A DNA stretch of 64,000 nt from Hyaloperonospora brassicae (Eukaryota > Oomycota > Peronosporomycetes > Peronosporales > Peronosporaceae): NCBI GenBank assembly GCA_947650285.1, contig CANTFL010000470.1, positions 248,001 through 312,000 on the forward strand. Direction: 5' to 3'. The stretch's first letter is position 1, and each line of letters starts with the position of its first letter. The notes under the pieces are model-generated. The model worked only from the letters and a program-made list of their open reading frames with translations. It did no database searches and had not been told where the DNA came from. Positions 54,322 to 64,000 of the stretch are shown piece by piece. The translations under genes were made by a program, and so were the position numbers.

Positions 54322-57300
54322 GAGGAGGAGTTTCATGATAATCTATTGACATATTTAATGTGGACAAGAGGTCTGAAAAATCCTGAGCCAGGATATGAGC
54401 GCCGGTCGCGGCAGCGGATCGTGGCTGACACCCGCGTAGGGCGGGTGTCCACGGGGCTCTTGAATCAGAAGTTCAAGACAGGCATGAAGTCGGGCCCCTC
54501 GTACGGCCGTAGCCGCGGCTCGATGCTCGCGTATTGCAATTGCCCGTAGCTGGCGAACACCGCGTGTCCAGTACATTTGGACACTTGCGGATGGAGTAGT
54601 CACGGCTCCTCTAAAGACCGCCGAGTTCCGCTCGGTCCACAAATGTTCTTGGCAGATGGAGCTTAATATGAACCAGATCCGTTCGAATTCTGTTGCTGCG
54701 GCGTCAGAGTCATCTTGAAAACGGCTTTGCAACCGCAAACTCAGCTGACGTGGAATGGGCGGGGCTTTGCGATTGGCGCAGTGCTGAAAGAAGGTGGAAA
54801 GAACTGCGTTCGTCGCACCCCCACCGGTCCAGTGTCCTATCAAGTGACACCAACACGCTTGCGCGATTGGGCACTCCCAGAAAATGTGCGCCGCTGTCTC
54901 TTTGCGTCCCCGGCAGTGCAGCACCGTACGACAACTGTTGTCCAGCGTGCGACCGGCATGGTATAGATTTAGCTGCTTTGTCGCGATACGATAGCATGTC
55001 CAGACTTGATACTCCGTTAGCCCGTTTGCGTGTTTCCAAACTTGGGAAGGCGTTTGATTTGATGCAGCTGACTGCCAACTATTCGATACCGCCTGCGCGT
55101 CATAGGCCTTCAACCAGGACTGGAGGCCAGGGTGCAGAAGGCGTTTATGAACGTGAAACGCTTGCTTCATAAGCGTTGTCCACACATCTACATTGGCCAC
55201 CGTCTCTGGCACACTCCAAGGGAAACGGTGAAGCTCCGGGTGGGCATGAAACACCAAGGTACGATGGTACGAATGCTCCCAGTAGTTAGACACTTGCTGA
55301 GGCGACCCCCGTAATTCTGGTAAATTCCCGTCAATCGACCAATGGATTCCATTGACATCTTGGCGGAGGCGAATCGCCGAGTTCGCGGACTCGACAGGGT
55401 CCCGACAGGACCCGACAATTAAATCAGCTCGTACCCGGGACCATTTATAAGCGCGCCGAAACGGCGGTGGATGACGTAAGACGAGCCCGGGCTCTACCGG
55501 TCCCGCACCGACAGCAAGGTGGGGTGACGAGAGCAGGATCGAAGTCGCCCAACGTTGTAATTTACAATGCATATGCCGAGACGGAGTACCGCCGAGAGAC
55601 GGGAACGTAAATTGAAATTCATGTGACCCCAGTCGCCGAATGCACAGACTGCGCAGTGAACATGGAAGTATCCGGGCATATTTGGCCCGCTCTAGGGGCT
55701 TGCCGTCTGGCCCTTGAATCCAAGGATTGCCATCCCAGTGAAAGCGGCCCCAGAAAGCGGCTAATGTATCCATCCGGTGATCAGCAACAGCGGGATGGTC
55801 AGGAAACGTTTGATGGTATGAAATTAACCATTCGTCACCGTTCCACTGACTGCTCGCCCCGACAGACATACGAGCGTGATGCGCGTCCAATCTGGCCCGA
55901 ATCGACAGCACTTGTTCAGGGGAGGGTGCTAGGAGCCGTTCGAGATCCTGCGCCAGAGAGGAACGACCAGGTCCTCGCCTGATGGCAAACGTTGTTGAAG
56001 CAGACGGATGGAGCGCCGGGACGAGAGCCGATGTGGAACCTCCCACGCTATATGTCCAGCGCCGCCACGCTGTAAAATATTTGTCATGCGGCTGCGTTAG
56101 CCAACGCAACGCGTGCTTCGTCCGCTGAGTTTTGACGGCTACTTCGAACGAGGCCAGACCAACCCCGCCTGCCTTCTGGGGCGTAAAGAGGAGACCCGGG
56201 TTAATTTTGTGCCGACGTACGGCAGGCACAGAAGCGTGCGCCCACAGGAATTGGCGGTACAGCCGAGATATCTCCGTTCTCGCCCAGCTCGGCACATCGA
56301 AGACGGCCGCGGTGAGCAGGATAGCCGGTACAATGATCGCGTTGAGTATGAGGACACGATTTTGCACACTAGTCGCTACTTTCGCTGCAGTGAGAAGCCG
56401 CCGACGGATTTTCTGAAGCCGAAGCGCCCAGTTTCGATCGAGTAATGCCCCTGTCCCCACTTCGTACCCCAGGTATCGCGTTGTCTCTCTGTGTTTTAAG
56501 ACTGAGATGCCACCATATTGGTGTAGCCTGATAGCCGTGTTTAAAAAAATCAATTTGCTCTTGGCAGGCTGGACATGAAGGCCCGAGAGTTGTCCAAATC
56601 TAGAGACGAGCTCCAACGCAGGCGCCAACTGATTGGCATGCTCAAGGAATATGGTGGAGTCGTCCACAAACGCGGAGAATGTATGCACCACCTCGCAGGC
56701 CCCGGGCACCGGAATACCCCGGATGGAGGGCGCCTGGTGAATAGCCAGCCCAAGTAATTCCACCACAAGTAGAAATAAAAGCGGTGCGAGAGGACACCCC
56801 TGACGTATTCCGGACCGGACAGGAACTGGTTCAGAAAGTTCCCCATTCACCAGAAACCGAGCGGTTGTTCCGGTATGCATCCGGGTGACGAGCGTAATAA
56901 ACACTTCGTCAAACTGAAAGCTTCGTAATGCCGCGTATAGAAAATCTCGGTCCACAGTGTCGTACGCCTTGCGAAAGTCAAGTAAGAGAATAGATCGGCT
57001 TAAATCGGCTGATAGATCCGCCCTCTCCTCCGCTGAAGCGAGTTGGGCAGTCATCATCATGACCAGTTTTTGCATTTGTCTACCTCGAACAAAACCTTGT
57101 TGCGATTCCCCGATGAGTGTAGGTAAGACGCGCTGTAGTCGGGAGGCCAGCACTTTCGCAAAAATTTTGTAGCTGGTTTGGAGCAGAGAGATCGGCCTGT
57201 AGTCAAGTGCGTCCGGCGAATCACCCTTTTTCCGAAGAGGGATAATCATCGCTTCTAGAAAGGAAGGTGGCATAGGAGAACCGTGCAATATTTGATTGCA

Positions 57301-57542
57301 CACGTGCACCAGCGCCGGAGCCAGTAAAGCGGACGTATCTTTGTAGAAGTCATTGTTAAGACCGTCCGGCCCTGAAGCTTTGTGACGGCTAAGCTCGGTG
57401 ATGGCGTGAAGGACTTCAGTCTCAGTGACGTCAACCATCAGCCCATTATTAGCAGCGGGAGAAATCAAGCGATCGTCAGGCACTGACACAAAGTCAAGCA
57501 ACGCTCTTGGTAAAGCTGCCAAGGGTTCCACCCGATGCACGG
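54322..57542 (-). mobile_element. 5'-truncated LINE (non-LTR retrotransposon)
   Basis: 3221 bp bounded by a 12-bp target duplication; absent from the otherwise matching left arm. The endonuclease domain is missing, as expected of 5' truncation during target-primed reverse transcription. The 3' end is short (about 33 nt after the stop) with no poly(A) tract. Confidence 0.9.
54355..57542 (-). CDS. LINE reverse transcriptase (ORF2-like, truncated)
   Basis: About 1062 element-encoded codons open to TAA 54355. The first part has HKASGPDGLNNDFYK (RT region 0/1), PLRKKGDSPDALDYRPISLL, DFRKAYDTVDRDFL (motif A), GIRQGCPLAPLLF (motif B) and FSAFVDDSTIF (catalytic FVDD where many LINEs have YADD). The C-terminal part has a zinc-binding zf-RVT pattern (HCRGRKETAAHIFWECP). 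No RNase H recognised. The uninterrupted frame suggests recent insertion. Confidence 0.9.
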
Positions 57543-57554
57543 GATCCACATGTG
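57543..57554 (+). repeat. Target-site duplication of the LINE, right
   Basis: GATCCACATGTG, matches 54310-54321. Confidence 0.9.
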
Positions 57555-57698
57555 AATAAAGCACAGGAGAAGGATCCGCTGATGAAAACGGGCGTCATTA
57601 GAAAGTTGAACTGAAATTTCTGGTCGGTCAGCCAGCGATACGATGTTGTTGATGCTGCCCCTTTCATGCTGGCTTGACGTCCACGTAGGTGGTACATC

Positions 57699-58116
57699 TG
57701 TATCGGGGTGAGCCCGTTACAGGTACTCATTGACACCACATTGTGTCAATGCGAGCATTATCTTCAGTGACAACATTCACCAATATTTATTGTACGGAGG
57801 AAATACCGACGGAAAATACTTTTACAGGTGGTATTCAGCATTGTTCCACTCATTGCTTGATATAGTCCATTATGTCAACCGGATCCATTACCCATAATCG
57901 CTGCTAGACGCGCGCGATGGTGCTGAAGGAGTTGCTACATAAGGAGGCTATCGTTATCATTGTTCAGGCAAGTTCATCAAAGAGGTTTAATCAGAAACCG
58001 TAAGCCATATTCAATGCACTTCTGCTTTTTCCTTCTTCTCAACGTGTTCGTTCAGGAGATCCAGCCTTCCTCTGCACGTACAGTAGTGCAAGAGAAGACC
58101 TAGGCACATGCCCACA
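57699..58116 (+). repeat. Solo LTR, type LTR3 (right copy)
   Basis: 418 bp, the inverted equivalent of 29628-30045; CTGTATCGG at both edges. Confidence 0.8.
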
Positions 58117-58159
58117 CTGTATCGGTGTAGGTAGGTCGTACGGTGCCAGTGCAGGCATA

Positions 58160-58429
58160 TTGTACTCCGTTTCATTACACATTGACGACGTCTATAACGT
58201 CATCGCGATAGCAGCTGGGTACGTAGACATGCCGTCTTTCGAGAGCACGCGAGCACGTCGCCTGACTTTTGTCTACAAATCAGACGCGGATATTTCCAGT
58301 CCACGTCAGTTTCCGTTGGCAGATCAGCTAGCGACTTTCTACCCGCGTCTGCGTGCGCCGGTAGTTCTGGACCATCCTATAGCCATCAGCGGCTGCGAAA
58401 GGCGGACAAACGCGTGGCTGTCGCAGTAG
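58160..58429 (+). CDS. Unrecognised small ORF (right copy)
   Basis: 89 residues, identical to the left copy at 29315-29584. Unknown. Confidence 0.35.
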   Translation: MYSVSLHIDDVYNVIAIAAGYVDMPSFESTRARRLTFVYKSDADISSPRQFPLADQLATFYPRLRAPVVLDHPIAISGCERRTNAWLSQ

Positions 58430-59105
58430 ACAAAGCAGCGGGATCATAGTAGAAGGGCTGTGAGAACTGTCCGCGTGCATTAAAGCATGTCGCGACAGTA
58501 TTTCTAGTTGCAGCTTCAATATGTTTGTGGCATTTATGTCTCCAAAACACTCGGTGTAAATAAGGGGGGTATACATAGAAGCTGAATATTCTGAGTAGTC
58601 CTGCGGACCAGAATCAGGGCCCCACGTGTGACACTCTGTCGAAATGCGCATACATTTGTCGCAGCTGCAAGCTGTCGAAATAACCCCCGCTGATCAATCA
58701 TACAGAACTGCTCATTGCGTCGTAAACGTTAGCTTCGCTGCAGCTCCTAGCTCCAAGCCGACTTTTAAAAGATCGGCGTCGAAGAGCTACTCACCCCTTA
58801 TATAGTGCAAAAGATGAACGTGCGTGCACGACCATGACGAAAAGCTAGCGTACATACGGCGAAGCACGTCGAAGAACTCTCCAGGACCGGATCGTTCTTT
58901 CGAAAATCATTTGAAAATTCAATACACTCGTGTCTGAACAAGCAAACCAATCTCGATCGATTTGTTGTGCTGCATCAGTACTCATCGTTGCCTCTATCTC
59001 TCGCCTGCTTTCGGGATACCGAAAGGCACGAGCCAAGTGTACGCGGTCGTAGGTTTTGGTCATTCTCGAATTGGAACCCGTCAACACCGGCGCCTGATCA
59101 TCACC

Positions 59106-59651
59106 ATGCGCCCGCTCAACATCGCTGTCTACTTGGTTGCTGTCCTCCACGCCATGGACGTCGATCCTGAACTAGCGGCAGCTGTGGGACAACACGGGAG
59201 CACTTCGTCTCGGGCTGCTGCAGTGGATTCCCAGGTGTCGGACACTCATTTCGTGTACCCATCGGAATCCCGATTGCTGAGAGGGGAGGCAAGCGCTTCT
59301 GAACAAGCAGGCGTTGGTCTAGACGTCGGTCCATTAATCGAGCTGTCGCACAAGGACATGGGCGTGGTCAAATTCGTAAAAGACGAGTTGAAATTGAAAG
59401 ACAAGGTCGACGTCGAAAACCTTGCCTTTGTAAGGGCTATACCAATCAACTACGTTGAGGCTAAACCAATTAATTACGTTGAGGCGGTAGGTCCTCCACA
59501 CAATGCGCTGAAGAGTAGCATCGACAGGATGAAACGACCAAAGAAGATGAAGTACCATAAGAAGTTGCTCGCCAACTACCAAACCAAGAAACAGCCTAAC
59601 CCTCTGCGCAAATTGAACGACAAGTACAAGAAGAAGAATGTGGGCCCGTAG
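59106..59651 (+). CDS. RXLR-type secreted effector (right copy)
   Basis: 181 residues, the same signal peptide as the left copy and RLLR at residues 56-59. After about residue 66 the sequence departs: ELSHKDMGVVKFVKDELKLK, a short internal repeat (INYVEA twice), NALKSSIDRM and a Lys-rich tail ending KKKNVGP. Same total length as the left copy although the C-terminal domains share only scattered residues (VKF, NALK, DRM). Probably an effector paralogue with a different host-facing domain. Confidence 0.8.
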   Translation: MRPLNIAVYLVAVLHAMDVDPELAAAVGQHGSTSSRAAAVDSQVSDTHFVYPSESRLLRGEASASEQAGVGLDVGPLIELSHKDMGVVKFVKDELKLKDKVDVENLAFVRAIPINYVEAKPINYVEAVGPPHNALKSSIDRMKRPKKMKYHKKLLANYQTKKQPNPLRKLNDKYKKKNVGP

Positions 59652-59924
59652 TCTCTTGACCTCATCTCGTACTTCGCAGTGTTAGTCAAGGTGTGTTGTT
59701 CGCGATAACTTGCATCGTAAGCTGATGATACACACGATCCTCGCATCATCAGACATGTTGACCATTTCTTCTATCTTGTAACTTTAAAGCTCTTTATCGC
59801 CTGAGCTGCTCACTCTCATTGGGACGTGCAAGTCTATCACTCTCACTCGAGCACCGCAGGAAACGCCTCGATGCCAGCACCTACACATATCACTACACAG
59901 GAGAGAGCAACAATAGTCCACGGA
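59652..59924. other. Effector 3' flank
   Basis: No gene; aligns with 27849-28092 at visibly lower identity than the rest of the arms, and carries 13 extra bases next to the LTR of D. Confidence 0.6.
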
Positions 59925-60314
59925 TGCAACGGGGCAGCCCGTTACATGGACATTGTCATTCTAGAGATAATGACAATAAAGAATATTATGTTGAATATTC
60001 TTTGAACAATATCACCGATAGTGGTGAAATTATGAAGCGATCAAAGGGTCTGCTCATTGGTTGATATCTTGATGATATCAACCCACCAATTGCCGCAGGA
60101 CGCGCGCAATGAGTGGTGACGAGACGTCACCATACACTCAGTTAGATTAGCAAAATTAAGTTAAGTCAAACAGAGAGACAGTAACAAAAGACTTAGTTAT
60201 ATGAATATAACAGTTATACTTTTCCCTTATCTACGCTTCCTCGTTTGCCTTGTGCAAGTCTGTCGGGGCACCTAAACCCTTGCGTTAAGTTCACGCAAGG
60301 GTGTGCCCCGTTAT
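59925..60314 (+). repeat. 5' LTR of element D
   Basis: 390 bp, TGCAACGGGGCAGCCCGTTACATGG...CCCCGTTATA. Confidence 0.85.
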
Positions 60315-60335
60315 ACCTGGTAGCACTTTGTAGTC
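60315..60335 (+). promoter_or_regulatory. Candidate primer-binding site of element D
   Basis: CC then TGGTAGCACTTTGTAGTCC, one base different from A and C. Confidence 0.5.
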
Positions 60336-60415
60336 CTTCCAAGGACCACAGCATCCAACATGAACATGATGGATGATGAAGAGACCTTTCACGCCACGCG
60401 TGAAGGGTAACCCAT

Positions 60416-61507
60416 TTGAGTGACATCGAATGGAGTGCGGTAGAACGAATGAGTTCTACCGTAGGCGAGTTCGCCATTAGCGCCATCTTGGAGTCTCTAG
60501 ACAGAGACCAACAACATGCCCCTATATCCAAGTTCATTCAAAATGAACTTGTCGCCAAAAGGGAGAAAATAGCCTTGCTTCACCAGCAAGGCTCTCAACA
60601 GGCCGATCAGTTGAGAGAACTCGGTGCTCAACAGACGGAGCTGTTGAGAAAGCAGCAATTTAATGCTACCATGAGCGGGACGACACATGCGCGTCGTCCC
60701 GAAATCTTAAAGTTGACATCTCCAAGATCAGAAGAGTCGAGGAAGACTCCCTGTTGTTATGGTTCGTCGAACTCGACAGAGCCATACGGGCACCGTGCAT
60801 CGACGATGAGCGAATGAAACTCACATTTGCTCAAATCCACTTGGCAGGGCGTGCCAAGACTAGGGCCTTACGGCTGGAGATGAGCGACCCATATGCTTTG
60901 GAGTCGCTCGAATATTTTATAACCCGGCTCAGAATAACGTTTGAGACTCCACGGGCTGAGTTCAGGGCTCGTTCAGAGCTCCTGAAAATCAAGCAGGGTA
61001 AGCGTGATATGCACGCTAACGCACAACATATACGACTCCTCGCGAGTAGTATAAGTGCTAACCCAGTTCATGAACACACGTTGATTACGGTGTTCATGCA
61101 AGACTCGCAGACGGGCCCGCCAGGAATTACGTGTTCCGCCTAGAGTTGGACACCTAGAAGATACTAACTTAGCAGTGGACCTGGAGGACTTACGCATGAG
61201 ACAGGATCATGCTAGCTCAAACTCTTACCGTCCACCGAGACGACAAGAGATCGGAGGTATAGAATCAATGAATCTCTGTTATGTTGAGAGCGAGAGACCT
61301 CGCTCTTCAAACAACAAGAGAATGCAGAAGTGCAATCGCTGTCAGAAGTTAGGGCACTACGCATACGAGTGTAGTGCTCCACGCCCAGAACCAAAGAGTA
61401 CTGAGCGAAATGGACGACCATTTGCCAGAAAGGGCAATGGGCGTGGGTCCAGCGCTGTTGCGAAGCCGCAACAGCGAGACGGACCATCAAAAAATGGTCG
61501 GGGTTAG
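60416..61507 (+). pseudogene. gag of element D
   Basis: Three frames: 60416-60817 (coiled-coil N-terminus), 60754-61143 (core with LLLWFVELDRAI and LAGRAKT, here also damaged) and 61175-61507 (CCHC knuckle CNRCQKLGHYAYEC, basic tail). A one-base insertion near 60712 replaces the 2-nt deletion of A-C. The slippery AAAAAAT at 61489-61495 and most of the hairpin are kept. Confidence 0.8.
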
Positions 61508-61592
61508 TAGGGGCGGAGCGCCCTACTGATCTAGATACCTCTCGAGATTTTTTGCAAATCTCTTGACAAAAGTTGCTCCAGATACACAATAA

Positions 61593-64000
61593 TTGTGTGT
61601 CTCTGCACCTGGTGATGAGATATCACTCATCACCTTGAAGTTAGAAGTGACAAACAATATGTCACTTCGTGCTCTAGTTGAATGTGGGGCGTCGAACAAC
61701 CTTGTCCGTAGTCAGTCACTAGAGGGTTATAGGCTCAGGTTCGTTGAGCGCGACATTCCTTTAATGAGAATGAAGGTGCACCTTGCCACAGGCGCATCGA
61801 TTACCGTTGAGAAACGTGTAGTAGGAATCCACTACACGTTAAAAGGCGAACAGTACGATGATGACTTCATCGTACTGGATCTGGATGACGAGTTTGAGGT
61901 CATCCTGGGATTACCTTGGCTCAGAAGGTACGAGCCAAGAGTGATCTGGCAACATCGATCTGTAAAGATGCCTGACGCTTGTTCATCAGATGGCCATCTG
62001 ATGGACATCTTGAAGCGTCCACAAGCGTGTGGATGTTCTGCGAGTGAGTGCGATGGCCTCACTTGCGGTACGGTCGTTAGCACGACTGCACAAGATCACA
62101 GTGTAGTTGATCACTACACTGTGGAGCAAGCTCCCGGCGGCTGTACAGGAGTACAGGCTGCACCGAAGGTCCACCACTCGAATAAGTCGAGTGGACCGGG
62201 ACATGGATGCATGCCTAGCGGGCAGCATATTAGAAGAAAGAAACATGTTGCCCCCAAGGGGCAACATGGAGATCCTAAGTCGACTGGAGAGTCGACCGTA
62301 GAGAATCGGTGCCTGACTGTGGTTGCACAGCCACGGTCGGAAGACGTCGAGGGAATAAGTCCCCACGTACTTGAGGAAGAAATTCCTCAAGAGTCACTTG
62401 CTGAGGGATCAGGCCCTCAGCAACCTGTGGAAGCAAGTTCCCAGGAAGAAACCGAGACGTTGAACGTCTTGGTTAATGACGGATCAAGCGTAGGCGCTTA
62501 TACGCTTGATATGATTGTGCCTCCGAAGTTAACTTCGGAGATAACTCAGTTGCCAACGCTAGAACCGAAACTGTTCTTGCGTGATCTGCGTAGTGGCAAA
62601 GTCAAGCAGATCTGCATACTCGTCACAGAGGATGAGTATGTGACCAACATTCGGTCGGCAACAGTATTTGCTGAGAACGAACGGGTTCTCAGCAGCTCAT
62701 TGATGGACGAAAGTGTCCTCGATGAGAAGACTCAGATTGAGCGATACACGTCTCAATCCTGGGGGTCACTTCAGGCAAAACCTTTGTATAAGGATTTGAT
62801 CGAATTCAGGGATGTATTCCCTGAATCCGTACCTTGCGAGTTGCCTAAGGACAAAGGCACTCGACACGAGATCGAGCTCAAACCGGGCTCGAAGTACTGT
62901 GTCATGAAGCAGTGGCCACTGCCTCGTGAACAAGTACTAGCAATCGACAAGTTCTTTGCAGATCGCTTTGCAGCGGGCCATGTAAGGGAATTGAATTCAA
63001 CTCACATTTCTCCAACCTTCTGTGTGCGAAAGGCCACAGGAGGGTGGCGGATATTGCACGCATTCAACAAATTGAATGCTGCAACGGTACCGACTCAGAC
63101 GCCAATACCGAGGAAGGACGTAATCATAGATGGTATGTCAAAGAGTACCATCTTTTCGTCCATGGATCTGATGGATGGATACTATCAGATCCTCATGCGT
63201 GAACGGGACATCCCGTTCACGGCAGTGAGTACCCCCAGCGGGATGCTGTGGGAGTGGCTAGTGATGCCACAGAGGCTGAGTAATGCCCCTGCAACATTCA
63301 AAAGATGTGTTACAAATCTGTTGAGACCGTTGCGAGACTTCGCACCGAGTTACTTTGACGATGTGTTCGTCCATAGCCGGGCTCTGGACGGAAAGACGGA
63401 CGTTGAAGTTCACAGAACTCACGTTCGTCAGGTTCTTCAACTTATGCGCAAGTATAGGTTGTACGCCAACCTCAAGAAGTGTATCTTCGCGGCTATCGAA
63501 ATACCACTTCTTGGGTGCATCGTGGGTAAACACGGCGTACGCCCGGATCCCGAAAAGATCAAGGCGATCTCCGACTGGCCAGTGCCAGTCGATGTCAAGG
63601 GGCTAAGGAAGTTCCTTGGTATAGCGGCGTACTTGCACAAGTACTCGCGCAACTACGCCGAGATGACTGTTCATCTTTCTTGCTTGCTGAAGAAAAGTGT
63701 CAAGTGGTCATGGAACGCTGAGTTCCAGCGTTCCTTTGAAGGTATCAAGCAAAGCTTGATGCAATTGCCCATATTGGCAATTGCAGATCAGGACAGACCA
63801 TTTCATGTGGTCTATGACGCCAGCGATTTCGCAATCGGCTGTGCGTTAATGCAGTTCGATGCAGATGGCGCGGAGCGCGTCATCTGTTATCAGTAGCGTC
63901 AGCTGCAAGCAGCTGAGCGTAATTACCCAGTGCATGACAAGGAACTACTTGCCATGAAGTATGAACTGGCTAAGTTCCGGGTCTATCTCTTGGGAGATAG
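61593..64000 (+). pseudogene. pol of element D (PR-RT-RNase H start)
   Basis: 767 open residues to TAG 63894, then the same frame continues to the window end (NYPVHDKELLAMKY). The protease motif reads VECGAS (catalytic Asp to Glu), flap region DLDDEFEVILGLPWL. RT: WRILHAFNKLN, SSMDLMDGYYQ, WEWLVMPQ, SYFDDVFVHSR in frame, then PDPEKIKAISDWPVP thumb region and CDASDF-like YDASDFAIG of RNase H. It lacks the frameshifts of A-C, so it shows the ancestral frame. Confidence 0.85.

Larger units (their letters stand above)
51985..59924. repeat. Right arm of inverted duplication 2
   Basis: Counterpart of 27849-32534; longer by the 3233-bp LINE insertion and shorter by 8 nt in the DCC1 intron. Confidence 0.9.
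59925..64000 (+). mobile_element. Ty3/gypsy element D (runs off the window)
   Basis: 5' LTR, PBS, gag, frameshift site and pol through the start of RNase H. Same family as A-C but without their shared pol lesions: the RT frame is continuous through YFDD. Own defects: gag shifts, a Glu for the protease catalytic Asp, and one TAG at 63894. Confidence 0.9.

Noticed and set aside
54693..55172. 159-codon plus-strand frame within the LINE
   Set aside because: Opposite the intact LINE polymerase frame; no independent evidence.
1..64000. One giant palindrome spanning the window
   Set aside because: The inverted pairs have different centres (about 23134, 26669, 42256 and 43872), so they are separate duplications.
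1..64000. tRNA, rRNA, CRISPR or riboswitch features
   Set aside because: None seen by eye; a covariance-model search would be needed to exclude a tRNA.

Overview
This window looks like repeat-dense, gene-poor nuclear DNA of a plant-pathogenic oomycete, most likely Peronosporales (Phytophthora or downy mildew). Two genes encode a signal peptide followed by a host-targeting RLLR motif about 56 residues in. The Ty3/gypsy elements carry chromodomains, introns are short (about 60-130 bp), and the only housekeeping gene I can name is DCC1. The species is inference.

Layout. F (1-1502): 3' end of a plus-strand gypsy element with its LTR. 1503-2912: one arm of an inverted duplication. E (2913-10576): an old minus-strand gypsy element of a separate family. 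A (11238-19273) and B (19274-27848): two minus-strand gypsy elements of one family, abutting through a chimeric LTR junction. 27849-32534: left arm of a second inverted duplication, holding an RXLR effector, a solo LTR and DCC1. 32563-33471: the start of another retroelement. C (33672-41941): the plus-strand counterpart of A. 42471-45195: three solo LTRs and the other arm of the first duplication. 45200-51987: the only largely unique stretch, with partly resolved multi-exon genes, a BED-finger/hAT-like transposase-type gene and a broken helical gene. 51985-59924: right arm of the DCC1/effector duplication, carrying a 3.2-kb LINE that the left arm lacks. D (59925 to the window end): a plus-strand gypsy element, the least damaged of its family.

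The most unusual signal is a second protein-coding unit on the opposite strand between pol and the 3' LTR (the env position). It is visible in A, B, C and F and, more weakly, in the separate family E. It runs from next to the 3' LTR towards pol, has an acidic low-complexity N-terminus, a central domain with a C-x2-C motif, a probable 74-bp intron (clean in B) and a C-terminal coiled coil. Its 3' part overlaps, antisense, the integrase tail and chromodomain of pol.

The gypsy copies also keep a textbook -1 frameshift signal at the gag/pol junction (A AAA AAT, 8-nt spacer, 9-bp stem around the gag stop). A, B and C share identical inactivating lesions, including paired 2-nt indels that put the RT catalytic YFDD out of frame, inside a block of about 3.1 kb with no net indels. 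This points to segmental duplication or conversion rather than independent transposition. The paired inverted arms give clean before/after snapshots: a LINE-filled against an empty site (exactly 3233 bp), an element with LTR against a solo LTR at one site, and an effector pair with near-identical 5' halves but strongly diverged C-terminal domains.
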